From contig NW_015961959.1 of the NCBI RefSeq assembly GCF_000497045.1, positions 434,001 to 498,000 of the forward strand: a stretch of 64,000 bases of DNA, read 5' to 3'. Below are positions 1-10,800 of the stretch, piece by piece. Position 1 is the first letter of the stretch, and every line of letters starts with the position of its first letter. Under the pieces are notes generated by a model. It was not told the origin of the DNA and made no database searches. It saw only the letters and a list, made by a program, of their open reading frames with translations. A program made the position numbers and the translations under genes. Origin of the DNA: Kalmanozyma brasiliensis GHG001. Taxonomy: Eukaryota > Basidiomycota > Ustilaginomycetes > Ustilaginales.

Positions 1-729
1 GTTGTCGGTGTCACCAAGTTGAAGGGCAAGTTCAAACCCTTCGATGCACGAAGGGCGTTGGTGCAGGAGCATGACATGTTTCTTGCCGACAGCCGGATTG
101 TTCCCACCCTTCCGAATTTGTGTGGGAAAGTCTTCTTTGATGCCAAGAAGAACCCGCTCACCGTCAACCTCACCAAGCCCTCCCGGCTGGAGGAGGAGCT
201 GGAAGGTGCTATCAAGGCAACCACCTTCACCCAAAACAAGGGAAGCTGTACGACGATCAAGATCGGTTACATGGCCAAACACACTCCGGAGGAGTTGACG
301 GAGAACCTGCTGGCTGCGATGCCCGCCGTGCTCAGCCGCGTCAAGGGCGGATGGGAGAACGTGCACAATGTGGATGTCAAGACGGGCAATTCGGCTGCGT
401 TGCCGGTGTGGAACCAGAAGTTGGGGGTTAAGACGCACGCCACTCCCTCGGTGGAGAAGGTCGCAACGCCCGCGACACCTGCCAAGCGCGTGGCTGAGAT
501 CCAGGAGGATGCAACACCCTCCAAGAAGAGCCCGGTGAAGAAGGTCCAACTCGCCGAAACCGCAGCGGTCAAAACACCAAGCCCGAGAAAGACCCGAGCT
601 GCCGCCGCCGCAAAGGCCAACATCGCCGTCGAGGCTGCTGCTACCGCAACGCCCTCCAAGACCCCCGCAAAGGGTACCCCAAAGAAGATCGCTTCCAGCG
701 TCTCGAGGAGCGCCCGCAATGTCAAGTAG
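1..729 (+). CDS. Ribosomal L1-fold nucleolar protein (Utp30/Cic1/RSL1D1-like), 3' part
   Basis: The frame is open from base 1 and ends at a TAG at 727-729, so the 5' end lies outside the window; 242 residues are visible. The first ~135 residues match the second half of the ribosomal protein L1 fold as found in the Utp30/Cic1/RSL1D1 family: a run around FLADSRIVPTLPNLCGKVFF, then a Lys-rich RNA-contacting segment and a TTIKIGYM strand. These proteins are non-ribosomal L1 relatives that sit in pre-ribosomal particles in the nucleolus. The last ~100 residues are a low-complexity Lys/Ala/Thr/Pro tail with repeated ATP(A/S)K-type elements, common in nucleolar proteins. Utp30 and Cic1 cannot be told apart from this fragment. 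The downstream neighbour is convergent. Confidence 0.8.
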   Translation, partial: VVGVTKLKGKFKPFDARRALVQEHDMFLADSRIVPTLPNLCGKVFFDAKKNPLTVNLTKPSRLEEELEGAIKATTFTQNKGSCTTIKIGYMAKHTPEELTENLLAAMPAVLSRVKGGWENVHNVDVKTGNSAALPVWNQKLGVKTHATPSVEKVATPATPAKRVAEIQEDATPSKKSPVKKVQLAETAAVKTPSPRKTRAAAAAKANIAVEAAATATPSKTPAKGTPKKIASSVSRSARNVK

Positions 730-1285
730 TCTTGCTCATGTAGATACGTGTCCTCGTTGCATTTTTTCTCCAAGTCATCTGTTCTATTCATTTGCTACTC
801 TCTGTGAGAAGTGTGTTGTTTGACAATGAGGTCTGCTTTTGCAGCACGAGCAAGTGTGTCAGCGCCGGGCGAGGGCGCAACGTCCAGGCCTGCCTGTCGC
901 GTCCCTTCCCGCTCGGCTTTGTTGATGCAGTCACAACGGGTCGAGGTCTATCCGCCCGGCTGTGCGGTCTCACTTCCCACAGCGCGTTCGGTTCATCGCA
1001 GCTTGCTTCGCAAATCGTCACAGAATGTGTCAATCTGTTGGATTCAGAACAAGCATATGCCACCACCAAACGGCAGTGACAGAGAAAGAATGGACAAGGA
1101 AGAAACAAAGAGGGTGCGAATACGATCGACGAGGTATTGTGTTTGAACATGTGTATATGTGATTTGCGAGCAAGCTGCTTGTTCTTGGAATGTATGACGG
1201 GGGCTCTTGTGGCGGCGGTACGTGAAACCGGTGCCTCTTGCTGACACGGCCCCACCTGTTCCCGGTTTTACAAGTCGAGACCGCT
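730..1285. other. Intergenic, tail-to-tail
   Basis: This 556-bp stretch lies between two stop codons (L1-fold gene and VAP gene). It should hold both 3' untranslated regions. The short open frames across it have no recognisable protein character, and I see no RNA gene or repeat. Confidence 0.6.
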
Positions 1286-2490
1286 TCAGAACATCACATA
1301 GGTGATGGCGAAAACAGCAAAGGCGATTCCGGCGACAATGTGGATGGGCACACCGTCGGCAGAGGCAGTCTGCGTGTTGCCGGACGAGCCTCTGGCCTTT
1401 TCGAGCTCCTTCCTGAGCTTGGTCACCTCCGCTTGCAACTCGGACTGCGAGAGGCTCGACACGTCCTTACCGCCAGACGAAGTAGAGCTGCCGCCGCCAG
1501 TGACACCGTTGACAGCGCTTGCACCGGCATTCTTGGTAGCAACAGCCGCGGCACCTGCACCAGCAGCAGCAGCACCACCAGCGGCAAAGAGCGCCTCCTT
1601 GGCCTTGACAGGGTACGAGCCGTCGGTCTTGGCAGATGCGTTCTGAGCAGCAGCGATGGGGTTGTACGACTGGTAGCTCTCGTCACCGTTGGGCGAACCT
1701 CGGACGGTGCTGTACTTGTCGTCGCCGTTGATCTGGCTCTGGTTGCCCTCGTCCTCCTCGGCGAGCGGCGCTGTGGTAGCGGGCAAGTATGCACATCGGA
1801 TCTTTTGCTCGTGGATTGCCGACTTGTTCTCCTTCTCGATCTGGGGCCAGATCTCCTGCAGCGAGGCGGTCTCGAAGTCGGGCGTGATGATGGTGGACTG
1901 AACCAGGAACTTGTCTCGGCACTTGGCAGACGAAGGGGGCTCCTCCTTCATAGGCTGGAGGAGGACCTGGACCTCGACCTTCTCTCCTGGCTCGATACGG
2001 CCCGAGTTGGGACGCACGCAGTACTGCTTGGGAGCGGTGGTCTTGACCTTGAAGGCAACAGGCTGGTTGTTGGGGTTAGAGACCGTCAAGGTGCGCTTGA
2101 CGAGCTGGGTCAAAGGGCCTGTAATGAGAGTCGACAGCAGAGTACAGAAGCATCAGATATGAGGTCAGCAAGCTTCTCAAGGGCTCTGACCAAAGAGATG
2201 CGCCATTCATCTACTTACGAGGGAAGCCCAGCTGGACGTGAGGGCTGAGTCTGTTCGTAGGAAGTGCGGCAATGTGGATAAGAAACGGGAAACGTCAGCG
2301 ATTGTGATCATTGCAGGCCCGCCTGATCAGCATTGCGGCTCGTCTCTGTGGAGTGGCGTGATCAGCGGGTTCGAACCGCCGACCCTTGAGCTGCAGCGAT
2401 GATAACAGACGCCTCCTGAAAGATTGACTGCCGCAAATGCATTGACCTGGACACCTATGAAGATGTGAGTTGTACGCACTCGACAGACAT
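1286..2490 (-). CDS. SCS2: VAP/Scs2-type ER membrane protein (MSP domain), three exons
   Basis: Proposed coding exons on the minus strand are 2490-2480 (11 nt), 2250-2219 (32 nt) and 2118-1286, giving 291 residues. Splicing uses GTGCGT/AACAG and GTAAGT/TACAG. The joined start reads MSVELSPHVQLGF followed by RPLTQLVKRTL, the canonical opening of a major sperm protein domain, which supports both introns. The MSP domain spans about residues 1-125 and includes the NPNNQPVAFKVKTTAPKQYC segment that binds FFAT motifs. A Ser/Ala/Gly-rich linker, a short coiled coil (LSQSELQAEVTKLRKELEK) and a C-terminal anchor ending AGIAFAVFAITYVMF follow. The family tethers the ER to other membranes and recruits lipid-transfer proteins. 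The domain call is firm; the 11-nt first exon is my reconstruction and needs cDNA support. Confidence 0.88.
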
Positions 2491-3676
2491 GGCGACCGAT
2501 CAGAGCTGTTGAGCGTTTGCGGATTGACGAGAATTGAGACAGCAACGATTCGACGCTAAAAATCGACCGAAGACGACGCTTGCCTCCTGATTTGGCTAGA
2601 AGCGGTAAGACGAAGTTGCGGCGTAAGCGATGGGGATAAGCTTGATGGGTCCTGGCAACCGGAGCGATTGTTGGTGGGTTGATGACGATGAGCCAAGACG
2701 AGCTGCGAAATCTTTGGGAAGAAAGATGCAACAATCAATGGCGGAGAGGTTGGTGGGAGGGAAAGGTAGATGGCGCGGAAGGATGATGACGATGGAAGAC
2801 GAGAGTGCGGGGAAGTATTCGAGGCGACTGCGGTTCACAGCGTCTGTCTGAGCAGAGAGAGCCGTGCAAGCGGGCGGCGAGAGTGAAATGAAAGAGGAAG
2901 GGTAGCACGCAGTATGCGGTTCACAACTTACAGAGTGTCGGCTAAGTTTACAGTAGCAGCTCAGCAGGGCGTCGAGAGTGTGTGGTGCAAGGTGTGACCA
3001 AAGAGCGGTTCCCGGCTTGAGGTCATGACGACTCGAAACAAAAGAGGGAGGGAGGAACAGGAACCGGTGACAGCTCGACAGGCACCGGGCGCCGCTCGCT
3101 CAGTCGGTCAGTCAGTCACACGGCGTGGGCTGGTTGGAGGTGTGTCCACCCAAATGACGCCTCCTTCAGTTGGTGAATGCAGCCAGCAGTATTTGTATTG
3201 TCATGAAGCGTCAGGTTGTATTCGACCTCACCTCGAAATGAAATCGCCTCCACCCAACTTGTGTCTTGAGAAGAAAATCCCGCCTACGCCCAGACGCCCT
3301 CGCTTGATACGCAATTTCAATTCTCTCTGTCTCGCCTTTTCTTCTCAGCCAAGCGTCCAGAGTTGGCCCGAGCCACTCACAGCGGTGACGCACGTCGCTC
3401 TCGAAGCGTGGGCCTGGAACGTGAAAAGTCACGGGCAAGATACATAGCCTTCCCCCGATCGGGCCTCGTCGCGATCGCGATAAGGTTGCTGCACATCTCT
3501 TGCTCACTCGCCAGCCTCACACGACATCAGTCCTAGGCTCAGTCTGTGGTCTTGGTGACAGAATCGATTGCGGCATCACGGCCAGAGCTGCTGAACAGCT
3601 CGAATGCGAAGTGAACGAGAGGGGTAATCGATGACGGACGAGAAACGGAACATGCTTCGAATCAGAAGAACACTGC
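2491..3676. other. Intergenic between two minus-strand genes
   Basis: These 1.19 kb contain the promoter and 5'UTR of the VAP gene and the 3'UTR of the DUF4336 gene. There is a CAGTC(G)/GTCA short-repeat patch near 3100-3120. No open frame here looks like a protein family, and no RNA gene was recognised. Confidence 0.5.
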
Positions 3677-4531
3677 CTACGACGACTTGAACTTGGAGTT
3701 GCCTTCGGCGTCGAGGTACTTGCTGAACGCAGCGCGCCATGCCTCTTGACCGTGGTTCTCGATGATATCACCGTGAAGCATGATGATACGGCGGAAGTCC
3801 CACTTGGCCACATTAGAGGCTGCCTCCGCAAAGTTCTTCTTCCTCTCTTGCGTCGAGCCGCCTTTCTCGACACCAGGGATGGGGCTCGCAACACCCGCCG
3901 TGCCGAGGAAGGTCTTGTGGAACGAAGCGTAGGGGTTGAAAAGCTTGGAGAACCAGATGATGCCTGGGATCCAAGACGTAGCCTTACCGGCTGGCGTGTT
4001 GCGGTACTGCTGGTGGCATGGGAGGTTGAACAGCAGGTCGGCCGTGATGAGCGTCTTGCTGTCCTTGTGCAGGAACGCGACATCCTTGTTGGCAAAGGTG
4101 GCGAAGTACTGGGGCACCAGCTCCGACTCGTAGCCGTATTGTGTGTCGGGAGGGTCCTTGCCATAGATGCCGCTGAACTTGACATCTGGTCGCTTCTCCT
4201 CGTGACCATCGGTGCCGACCACCTTGGCGGATGGGTATGCTGCGTGGAAGTCCTTGAGGAAAAGGTGGTGCACGTTGTCTGGCGCCACGAGGTAGGCTAC
4301 CTCACCCATCGAATCGATCTTGGCCTTGGTAGGCTGGTCCAAGGGCGTAGAGGGAACCACCCACAGACGACCATCGCGCAATTTGATGGCGATGCTGCGA
4401 CCACCGATGGGCAGGATGCCGAAGCGGCTGAAGGGGTAGTCGAACGTGGTGATCCCCGGGGTGACCTCCTGGATGTAGACGGGCGTCTTGGGCTCGGTGC
4501 CCGAAGGGCCTGGCTTTGACGAAGTTGCCAT
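3677..4531 (-). CDS. DUF4336 family protein
   Basis: The chosen start at 4531 has a strong context (GACACCATGGC) and gives 284 residues. An in-frame ATG at 4738 would add 69 residues rich in Ser, Leu and Arg that could be a targeting peptide or simply 5'UTR. The body matches the DUF4336 family, whose fold resembles metallo-beta-lactamases: an opening ITTFDYPFSRFGILPIGGRS, a VAPDNVHHLFLKDF segment, a GTDGHEEKRPDVKF segment, and near the end a MLHGDIIE strand-turn. The substrate and reaction are unknown in fungi. The gene is divergent from the ATP-grasp gene across 1.3 kb. No introns are seen. Confidence 0.8.
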   Translation of the reverse strand: MATSSKPGPSGTEPKTPVYIQEVTPGITTFDYPFSRFGILPIGGRSIAIKLRDGRLWVVPSTPLDQPTKAKIDSMGEVAYLVAPDNVHHLFLKDFHAAYPSAKVVGTDGHEEKRPDVKFSGIYGKDPPDTQYGYESELVPQYFATFANKDVAFLHKDSKTLITADLLFNLPCHQQYRNTPAGKATSWIPGIIWFSKLFNPYASFHKTFLGTAGVASPIPGVEKGGSTQERKKNFAEAASNVAKWDFRRIIMLHGDIIENHGQEAWRAAFSKYLDAEGNSKFKSS

Positions 4532-5859
4532 GGTGTCGATGCTACAACACTTGGAGGAGTGTGACCTTTGCGAGACAATGACGCTGGACGAAGAGGCTTG
4601 CGCAAGGTAGGCTTGGCGACGAGCAAGGCAGGCTAGGTCTGCTGCAACGAAGTTCAGGCCGAGAGAGCGTGAATGTGCCAGAGAAGTTGAAGGGCGTGAC
4701 CGGGTCAGGAGGAAGGTTGCAGATGCGGATGGTTTCATGCAACGCTTTGGTGGGTCGGGAGGGTATATGAAGGTTGACAAGCAAGCTTGGACACGGTGGA
4801 TGGGAGGATAGCAGCACTTTTGTCAACCAAGCTTACCACGATGAAAGCTGTGCCGTCTCTCGGATGGAACTAGCCGAAAGAGTCAGCACCGTAGTAGCAT
4901 CCCAATCGGCTAAGCTCTCTCCACGGCACCATCACGTATCGAATGATGTGACTTTAGACTCACTTTTTTTTCTGGAAATCATTGCGCCGCCGACTTGATT
5001 GTCTCGCTCTTCTCTCGCCCCAGTTCGGCTATCCAAGATTTCAGGCACGCTTTCCTCAGCTTCCATTTCACTACTTTGTCGGACTTTTGCAAACGTGATG
5101 TGACGTGCAAACACACAAACGCCCACATGCATCACATCGCAACTGGTCAGAACAGGTACATTGGAGCAAAAGGCTTCCCGAGACGATCACCGCATCCATC
5201 TTGCTCAGCCCCGACTTGGCAATCATCACCAGGGCGATGCCGAGCTCTTGTTAAACTGGTGTCGAAGCGACGGCACCGAGCACAAGGGTTTCTGGCTCAT
5301 CCGAGTTCGCTTCTGCATGGTGCCTTCTGCAGGCGAAGAAAAGCAAATCATGTCATTTTGGCACTCACTGCCGCCTATCTGCGGGTATCGGGTCTCTACA
5401 TCGCCGATACGGACCAGACTTCGGCTTCGATGTGAGAGACTGAACCCGACCCGTCCCGAATGATCCTTCCTGTCCCGAGCCGAAAGAAGATCTTGTCTGC
5501 AGCTGCAGCCTGAAGAGCATCTGACGGCTCACGCGACATTCACATATTCGATGCAGAAGAGCAAGCTAGGTGAGCTAAGGGTGCAGCCGTCAAGCCTCGA
5601 TTTTTCTCCACATCTACGCGGTGCGCTGCTGCAGTCTTGGACCAATTCAGGGTCCTTCGGAATGAAGCGCCGATCTGTCAAGCCTGCAGCAGAACTGGAA
5701 CGAGAGTGGCCCAAGCTTGGTCATCCGCGTTCTTCTCAACGCTGAATCACGGTTGCACGCCCCTCAACGGCAGCCCGATAGAGCAATTCTTCCTCTCTCA
5801 CCACCAACACCATATAGACCAATCTCCCCTTACTCGGAGGCCGCGCCGACCCATCCACC
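4532..5859. other. Divergent intergenic region (DUF4336 / ATP-grasp promoters)
   Basis: These 1.33 kb separate two divergently transcribed genes. They may include 5' coding or UTR sequence of the DUF4336 gene up to about 4740. Pyrimidine-rich sequence precedes the ATP-grasp ATG at 5860. I see no RNA gene, repeat or conserved protein frame. Confidence 0.5.
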
Positions 5860-7833
5860 ATGGCGCAGCAACTCCCCAACCGCGTCCAATCGACGCTCTC
5901 GACGCTCCTCCTCCTCCTCCTTTCCCTCCTCTTCGCACCCATCTCCTTCCTCATCTCGCTCTTCTTCTCCCTCACCCACTCGGCATCCCACACCGCATCC
6001 AACATCAACTCGAACCGATACTCGGTCTCGCGCCATGCCAACGGTCACGACCTGCCCACCCTCTCGCGGCGCACCGTCCTCGTCAACGGTGCGCGCATGC
6101 AGAAGTCGCTCACCATCTGCCGCACCTTCGCGCGCAACGGATGGAACGTCGTGCTCGTCGAAGAGCAGGGGTGGGGCAATCTTGCTGCTACTCGCTTCAG
6201 CAACTCTGTCACCAAGTTTCACCTCATTCCGTCCTCGTCGCTGCCAGCGAGCTCGACGGCGGAGAAGGGCGAGCACGCTGTCACTCCCTACATCGAAGCG
6301 CTGGTGCGGGTCGCATTGGAGGAGAAGGTGGATCTTTTCTTTCCTTGCTCCGGAGCCGGTAGCACCGGTGCGGATGCGGTCGCGGCGCAGATCCTGCAGG
6401 AGAAGACCAAGGGCAGGGTACGAAGCATGATCCAGACACCCGAACTCGTCGAAGCGTTGCACGAGAAGGATCGCTTCATCGCGCTGCTTCAGCGTCTCGA
6501 CATGGCCGCGCCACGCAGCGAGATCGTGTTCTCGGTCGACGAAGCGATTGCAAAGCTGCAGAGCGACGGGTACCCACGATCGATCCTCAAATGCGCCGCT
6601 GAGCTGGATGACATCGGCCGGGCCGATATGACACTCTACCCGCTGCTAGACGCAAGGACAAATCGACCGGACTGGGACAAGACTCGCCATCGCCTTTCGA
6701 ATCTCTCCATCCCGTTGTGCGTACGGACGCCATATATATTGCAAGAGTTCATCGGGGATCGACCCGCAGCACCGGGGGCAAGGGACGGCGGGAAAGCCTC
6801 GGAATGGTGTACCCACGCAACGGTGGTCGACGGCCAACTGACCGCCTTCGTCTGCTGTCCGAGCAACGACATGCTCATGACGTACTATCCGGCGTCGCAT
6901 ACCATTGTCGGCGAGCTGGCGTTGCGTTGGACGTCGACCTTCCTGTACCGGCTAGCGAAGCTGGGTGCTACCTCCAATCGGTCCTCTGTGCCGTTGAGCC
7001 CTTTGACACGGGACACGCAGTGGAACCGCGATACGCTGGTCGGCAAGTACGCCCCCGTCGAAGCCGGCATTACCGGTCAATTCAGTATGGACTTCATCTA
7101 TCAGCCCGCTACCGGCGATACAGAAGCGCGACTCGTGGCGATCGAGTGCAACCCGCGCGTTCACACCGCCATCTGCCTGCTCGTTGGTAACCCCGCACTG
7201 GGCGAGGCGCTCGTCCCTGCCTCGCAAGCTCACTCTCTCAAAGTGACAGGTCCCTCGATAAAGGAAGCCGAGACGATGGACGAGCTGTCCTACCTCTCGG
7301 CCCTCTCGCTGCCGGTGATGGAGCGTCCACCGGAGACGCAGCTGGCGACGCAGGCCGATTTAGATGCGCTAACCGCCCTTCCGCCGACCTGGGCATCCAG
7401 CCGCGTCCGCTTCTACCACGCCAAGTCGCTCCTTCAGAAGGCCTATGTGGGTGATGCGACGCTGCCCCAGAGTTGGATCGGGCACGATTTGCCTGCTCGC
7501 ATCCTGCCTGCGGCGCAGCTGCTCTCGGCTGCATGGGTGCAATCCATCATGCGCCTGGTGCATCCGCTTTGGTCCAACAGTGAGGCACCAGTCGGGCAGG
7601 TCATCTCGATTCCAACCACGGCCGAGGGGAAGACGGGCGTGGCGGCATACGATCTAGCCGCATCGGCACCGCTCCCGCCATTCACAGATCCGAGCTTCGC
7701 AAAGGACGACCCGTGGCCCTTTTTCGCACTCTACCATCTCCAATGGCCCCAGCTGCTCCTCTGGCAGCTCGTGGTGCGTGGCAAGAAGTGGTCCCGGATC
7801 AATGTCTCGACTGCACGCATCTTTGAGTGCTAG
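5860..7833 (+). CDS. Membrane-anchored ATP-grasp domain protein
   Basis: This is a 657-residue single-exon frame starting at ATG in a CCACCATGGC context. Residues ~12-45 are a very hydrophobic Leu-rich segment, a signal anchor or hairpin. A Rossmann-like preATP-grasp domain follows (VLVNGARMQKSLTICRTF, then VVLVEEQGWGNLAATRFS) with a second element FFPCSGAGSTGAD. The ATP-grasp core is marked by YILQEFIGDRP, a SMDFI strand and the metal/ATP-binding IECNPRVHTAICL (E-x-N-x-R pattern). Enzymes of this superfamily couple an acid to an amine or thiol through an acyl-phosphate. The acceptor and donor are unknown here. The C-terminal ~170 residues have no assigned domain and end in a hydrophobic, Trp-rich segment. 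The gene converges on IML1 with only 66 bp between stop codons. Confidence 0.78.
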   Translation: MAQQLPNRVQSTLSTLLLLLLSLLFAPISFLISLFFSLTHSASHTASNINSNRYSVSRHANGHDLPTLSRRTVLVNGARMQKSLTICRTFARNGWNVVLVEEQGWGNLAATRFSNSVTKFHLIPSSSLPASSTAEKGEHAVTPYIEALVRVALEEKVDLFFPCSGAGSTGADAVAAQILQEKTKGRVRSMIQTPELVEALHEKDRFIALLQRLDMAAPRSEIVFSVDEAIAKLQSDGYPRSILKCAAELDDIGRADMTLYPLLDARTNRPDWDKTRHRLSNLSIPLCVRTPYILQEFIGDRPAAPGARDGGKASEWCTHATVVDGQLTAFVCCPSNDMLMTYYPASHTIVGELALRWTSTFLYRLAKLGATSNRSSVPLSPLTRDTQWNRDTLVGKYAPVEAGITGQFSMDFIYQPATGDTEARLVAIECNPRVHTAICLLVGNPALGEALVPASQAHSLKVTGPSIKEAETMDELSYLSALSLPVMERPPETQLATQADLDALTALPPTWASSRVRFYHAKSLLQKAYVGDATLPQSWIGHDLPARILPAAQLLSAAWVQSIMRLVHPLWSNSEAPVGQVISIPTTAEGKTGVAAYDLAASAPLPPFTDPSFAKDDPWPFFALYHLQWPQLLLWQLVVRGKKWSRINVSTARIFEC

Positions 7834-7899
7834 ATACACCACCCACTTGACCAGTGATAAAAAATCGGATTGCAATGCAAGATAGATCATGGATGATCG

Positions 7900-10800
7900 T
7901 CACTGAATGTGAGCCATGCCCTGAAAGCTCCTTCCGTCGCTCACGTTGGAATGACTGCTCCCTTGTCTGCTTTTACCCTTCCTCCTTCCCTCGTCCTCCT
8001 GGAACGCGCCGCGGACGTACTCGTCCACCAGACCCTCGCGCTCGACCTGCAGCAACTGCGCCAAGGTGGACCTGTAGAACCGCTCCAGCTCTTCCCTGTC
8101 CGCGCAAAACCGCGTCAGTTCCAGCCGCAACTTGTCCGCGTCTGGTCCCTCCTGCTTAGCGTGCTGCCTGCCGCTCCCATGCGCATGACTGTTGAACAGC
8201 CGGTTGTTGAGCCAAAGGAACCCATCCAGTCCGCCCAGCACCTGCACGAATGCTACGCCGGAGCGATGGACGAACTGGCTGTACTCGAACTCGTTCGGTC
8301 GGCTGCTGTAGGTGAGCTCGACATCGCGTGGATAGCGGGTGCTGGCCTCTTGGTCGAGCACGAAGCCAAATTTGCGTAGGAGGGCGTATTCGAACCACAG
8401 CTCGCCCAGTGTGCCCCGCGGTAGGCGCGCACTGTACATCTCCGGGCTGGGTGGGGGAAGGGCCATCTCGATCTGCATGGGCGCTTGGAACGGGTTGTGC
8501 AGCGAGACGTCCTTGATCTGGCCGATGGGGGCCTCGATGAGGCGCAGACCGTAGCGCTCGAGTGTGCGGGTCCACATTTGCACCGTGTCTTCGATGAAGC
8601 GTGCCGACGTGGAGAGCCAGTGGATCTGGAAGTTGAAGCCATTGGCGGGATTGTGTGCGATGTCGTGGTGGAGGAACGCTACTTCGGCGCGATCCGAGCG
8701 ACGACCGGAATCAACATCGATGACGATGCTTCGCGACAGCTGCACTTTCTTCTTCCTCTTGGAGGAATTGCCGCCCGCTGCGCCGGAAGACATCGTCAAA
8801 GAGGGCGGATGAGGATGGTGCACAGATGAGCTGCGCGAATGTCCGCCTGCAGAAGCCCTCGAAGATGTGGCTGCGCCTGCGTTTGAGCCCCTCTCTCCAC
8901 CGCTGCTGCTGGTCACCTCGCTCGAAGGAAGCCTCTTGCCCTCGCCCGAGTTCAGCCCGGACTGGGTGCTGCTCGAATGGACCAAGGGCCTGATCGGATT
9001 TTCTTTGTCCGCGAAAGAACCTCTCTGGCTGTCAGTGCCCCTGAACCACCCCTTCGGCCCTCTCGTACCAGCATACTCACTCTTGAGCCTGTAGAAGTAG
9101 TGTCCGTCCAAGAAGCCGTGTACCTTGTGCACGTGCTCAAACAATCCCTCTTCCATCAATTTGATGCCCCATTCCACGGCGTCCTCCCTTGCCCGCACAT
9201 CTGCATACTCGCTGCACATCCATGAGACCATATCGGCTCCCGTGAACGTGTCCGAGTACAGCATCCTGTGCCAGATCCTGTCATTGATGACGAGCCCGCC
9301 GGATCGCATATCCTTTGCCACCGCGTCGATCGCACGACCAGCGAGTGTTTTGTGCAGGCGCTTCTTGGACGCCGACTGCGCACGCTGCTTAGCATTCTCT
9401 TCAGCGAGCTGCTTCATGAAGTCTTCGTCCTGCAGTGACATGGCAGGATCGAGCGAGGTGGGCAAGAATCGCTGAACGTGGATCTGATCACGCTCCTCTT
9501 TGCTGCGCACAAAGCGAGCACGGTGGAAGAGGTCCGCCAGCTTGTCCGTTCCAATGAGGCGAATCTCTTCGTCGTCCAAATCTTCACCCGTCGGCGCTTT
9601 CATCGGCGGCGGCGAGCCCTCAGAGGGCACCAAGACGAATCGCGTTCGCCAATACCGCAGGGACTCGACAAATTTCTCGTCGACGTATCCGGCGATCAGC
9701 GAGTCCAGGTAGGTCCAATTGTAGGTAGACGAATCCGGATAATTGAACCGCGCCGTGACCGTCTGATAGCCGGGCAAGTGTCGTGGCCAGATACAGCACT
9801 GATAATCAACCGGATCAGTCGAGTAGTCCGTGTTGCGAACGTATCTCTTGACATTGATCGCTGACGTGGACCTGTCGTAGGAGATGCGGTGAATCTGATT
9901 CGTGACGCTGAGGAAGATCGGGTTGCCCGTCGCTAGATTGCCAGGCTGGAGGAGTTCGGACGGCCATCGCAGCGTGAAGTGCTTCGGATCAATGAGCTTG
10001 CGACTCGACACAGCGCGCGTCTGCTTGCTTGCTGGGACGATGAATTGATAACCCTGAGCCAGACGGTGATAGGCCATCTCGCGAAGGACTGCGAGGGCCG
10101 GGTGCGTGGAGCTCGACTTCTTAAGCAGGAATGAGGCGGTTTCTGCCGAGATCGACGTCGTGTGAGGATGCTCGCTCCACATGGCCGCCAGATCGCTCTC
10201 CGTCGGCAGATACAGCGTGGTCAATGGCAGACATGCTGGCGTAGTCATCGACCGCCACTTGACAGCGTGGTGGTTCAGTCGTCTCGGGAACAGGTGCTGC
10301 CATCGAAGCAGCTGCGATGTTTTGTTCTTGAGATTCTTGCTCGGATTGGACGGATTGACCAGGGTCTGCTTTTCGACCTGCGCTCGTTGTGCGTAGCGCT
10401 GGCGAGCTTCCTCTTCTTCCAGCTGCTGCTCGTACGCGTCCTGATCGCGGAGGATCTTTTCCTCCGCTTCCTGCTCCTGTCGTGTCCGTGGTGTCTGTTG
10501 CGCAGGGATTTTGATGGGAGCGGGACTGGACGCCTCGTGGACAGAAAGCAGCGATGTTGAGCGACCCATGGCGCTGGACAGAGGCGGCCTCCGTGCCGGG
10601 CTTCTGCCTTTGCTCGATCCGCCGGCCTGCTGACGCAGTTGAGCGCTCAGCACCTCTTGCATACTACGTGTGGCAGGCGTCGAGAAGTCCTTGCCTCCGT
10701 CTTCATGGCTGCTGACCGCAACATGTTCGGAGCTCGTGGCTTGTGACGGCGTCGAGCCGGTCAACGTCTTCCACAGCCAGCTGTAGCCTTTCGGCTTATA

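Noticed and set aside
2340..2470. Candidate tRNA on the minus strand around a perfect T-arm.
   Set aside because: No acceptor stem complementary to GATCACG and no anticodon arm could be found within 150 bp upstream. Kept only as a low-interest observation.
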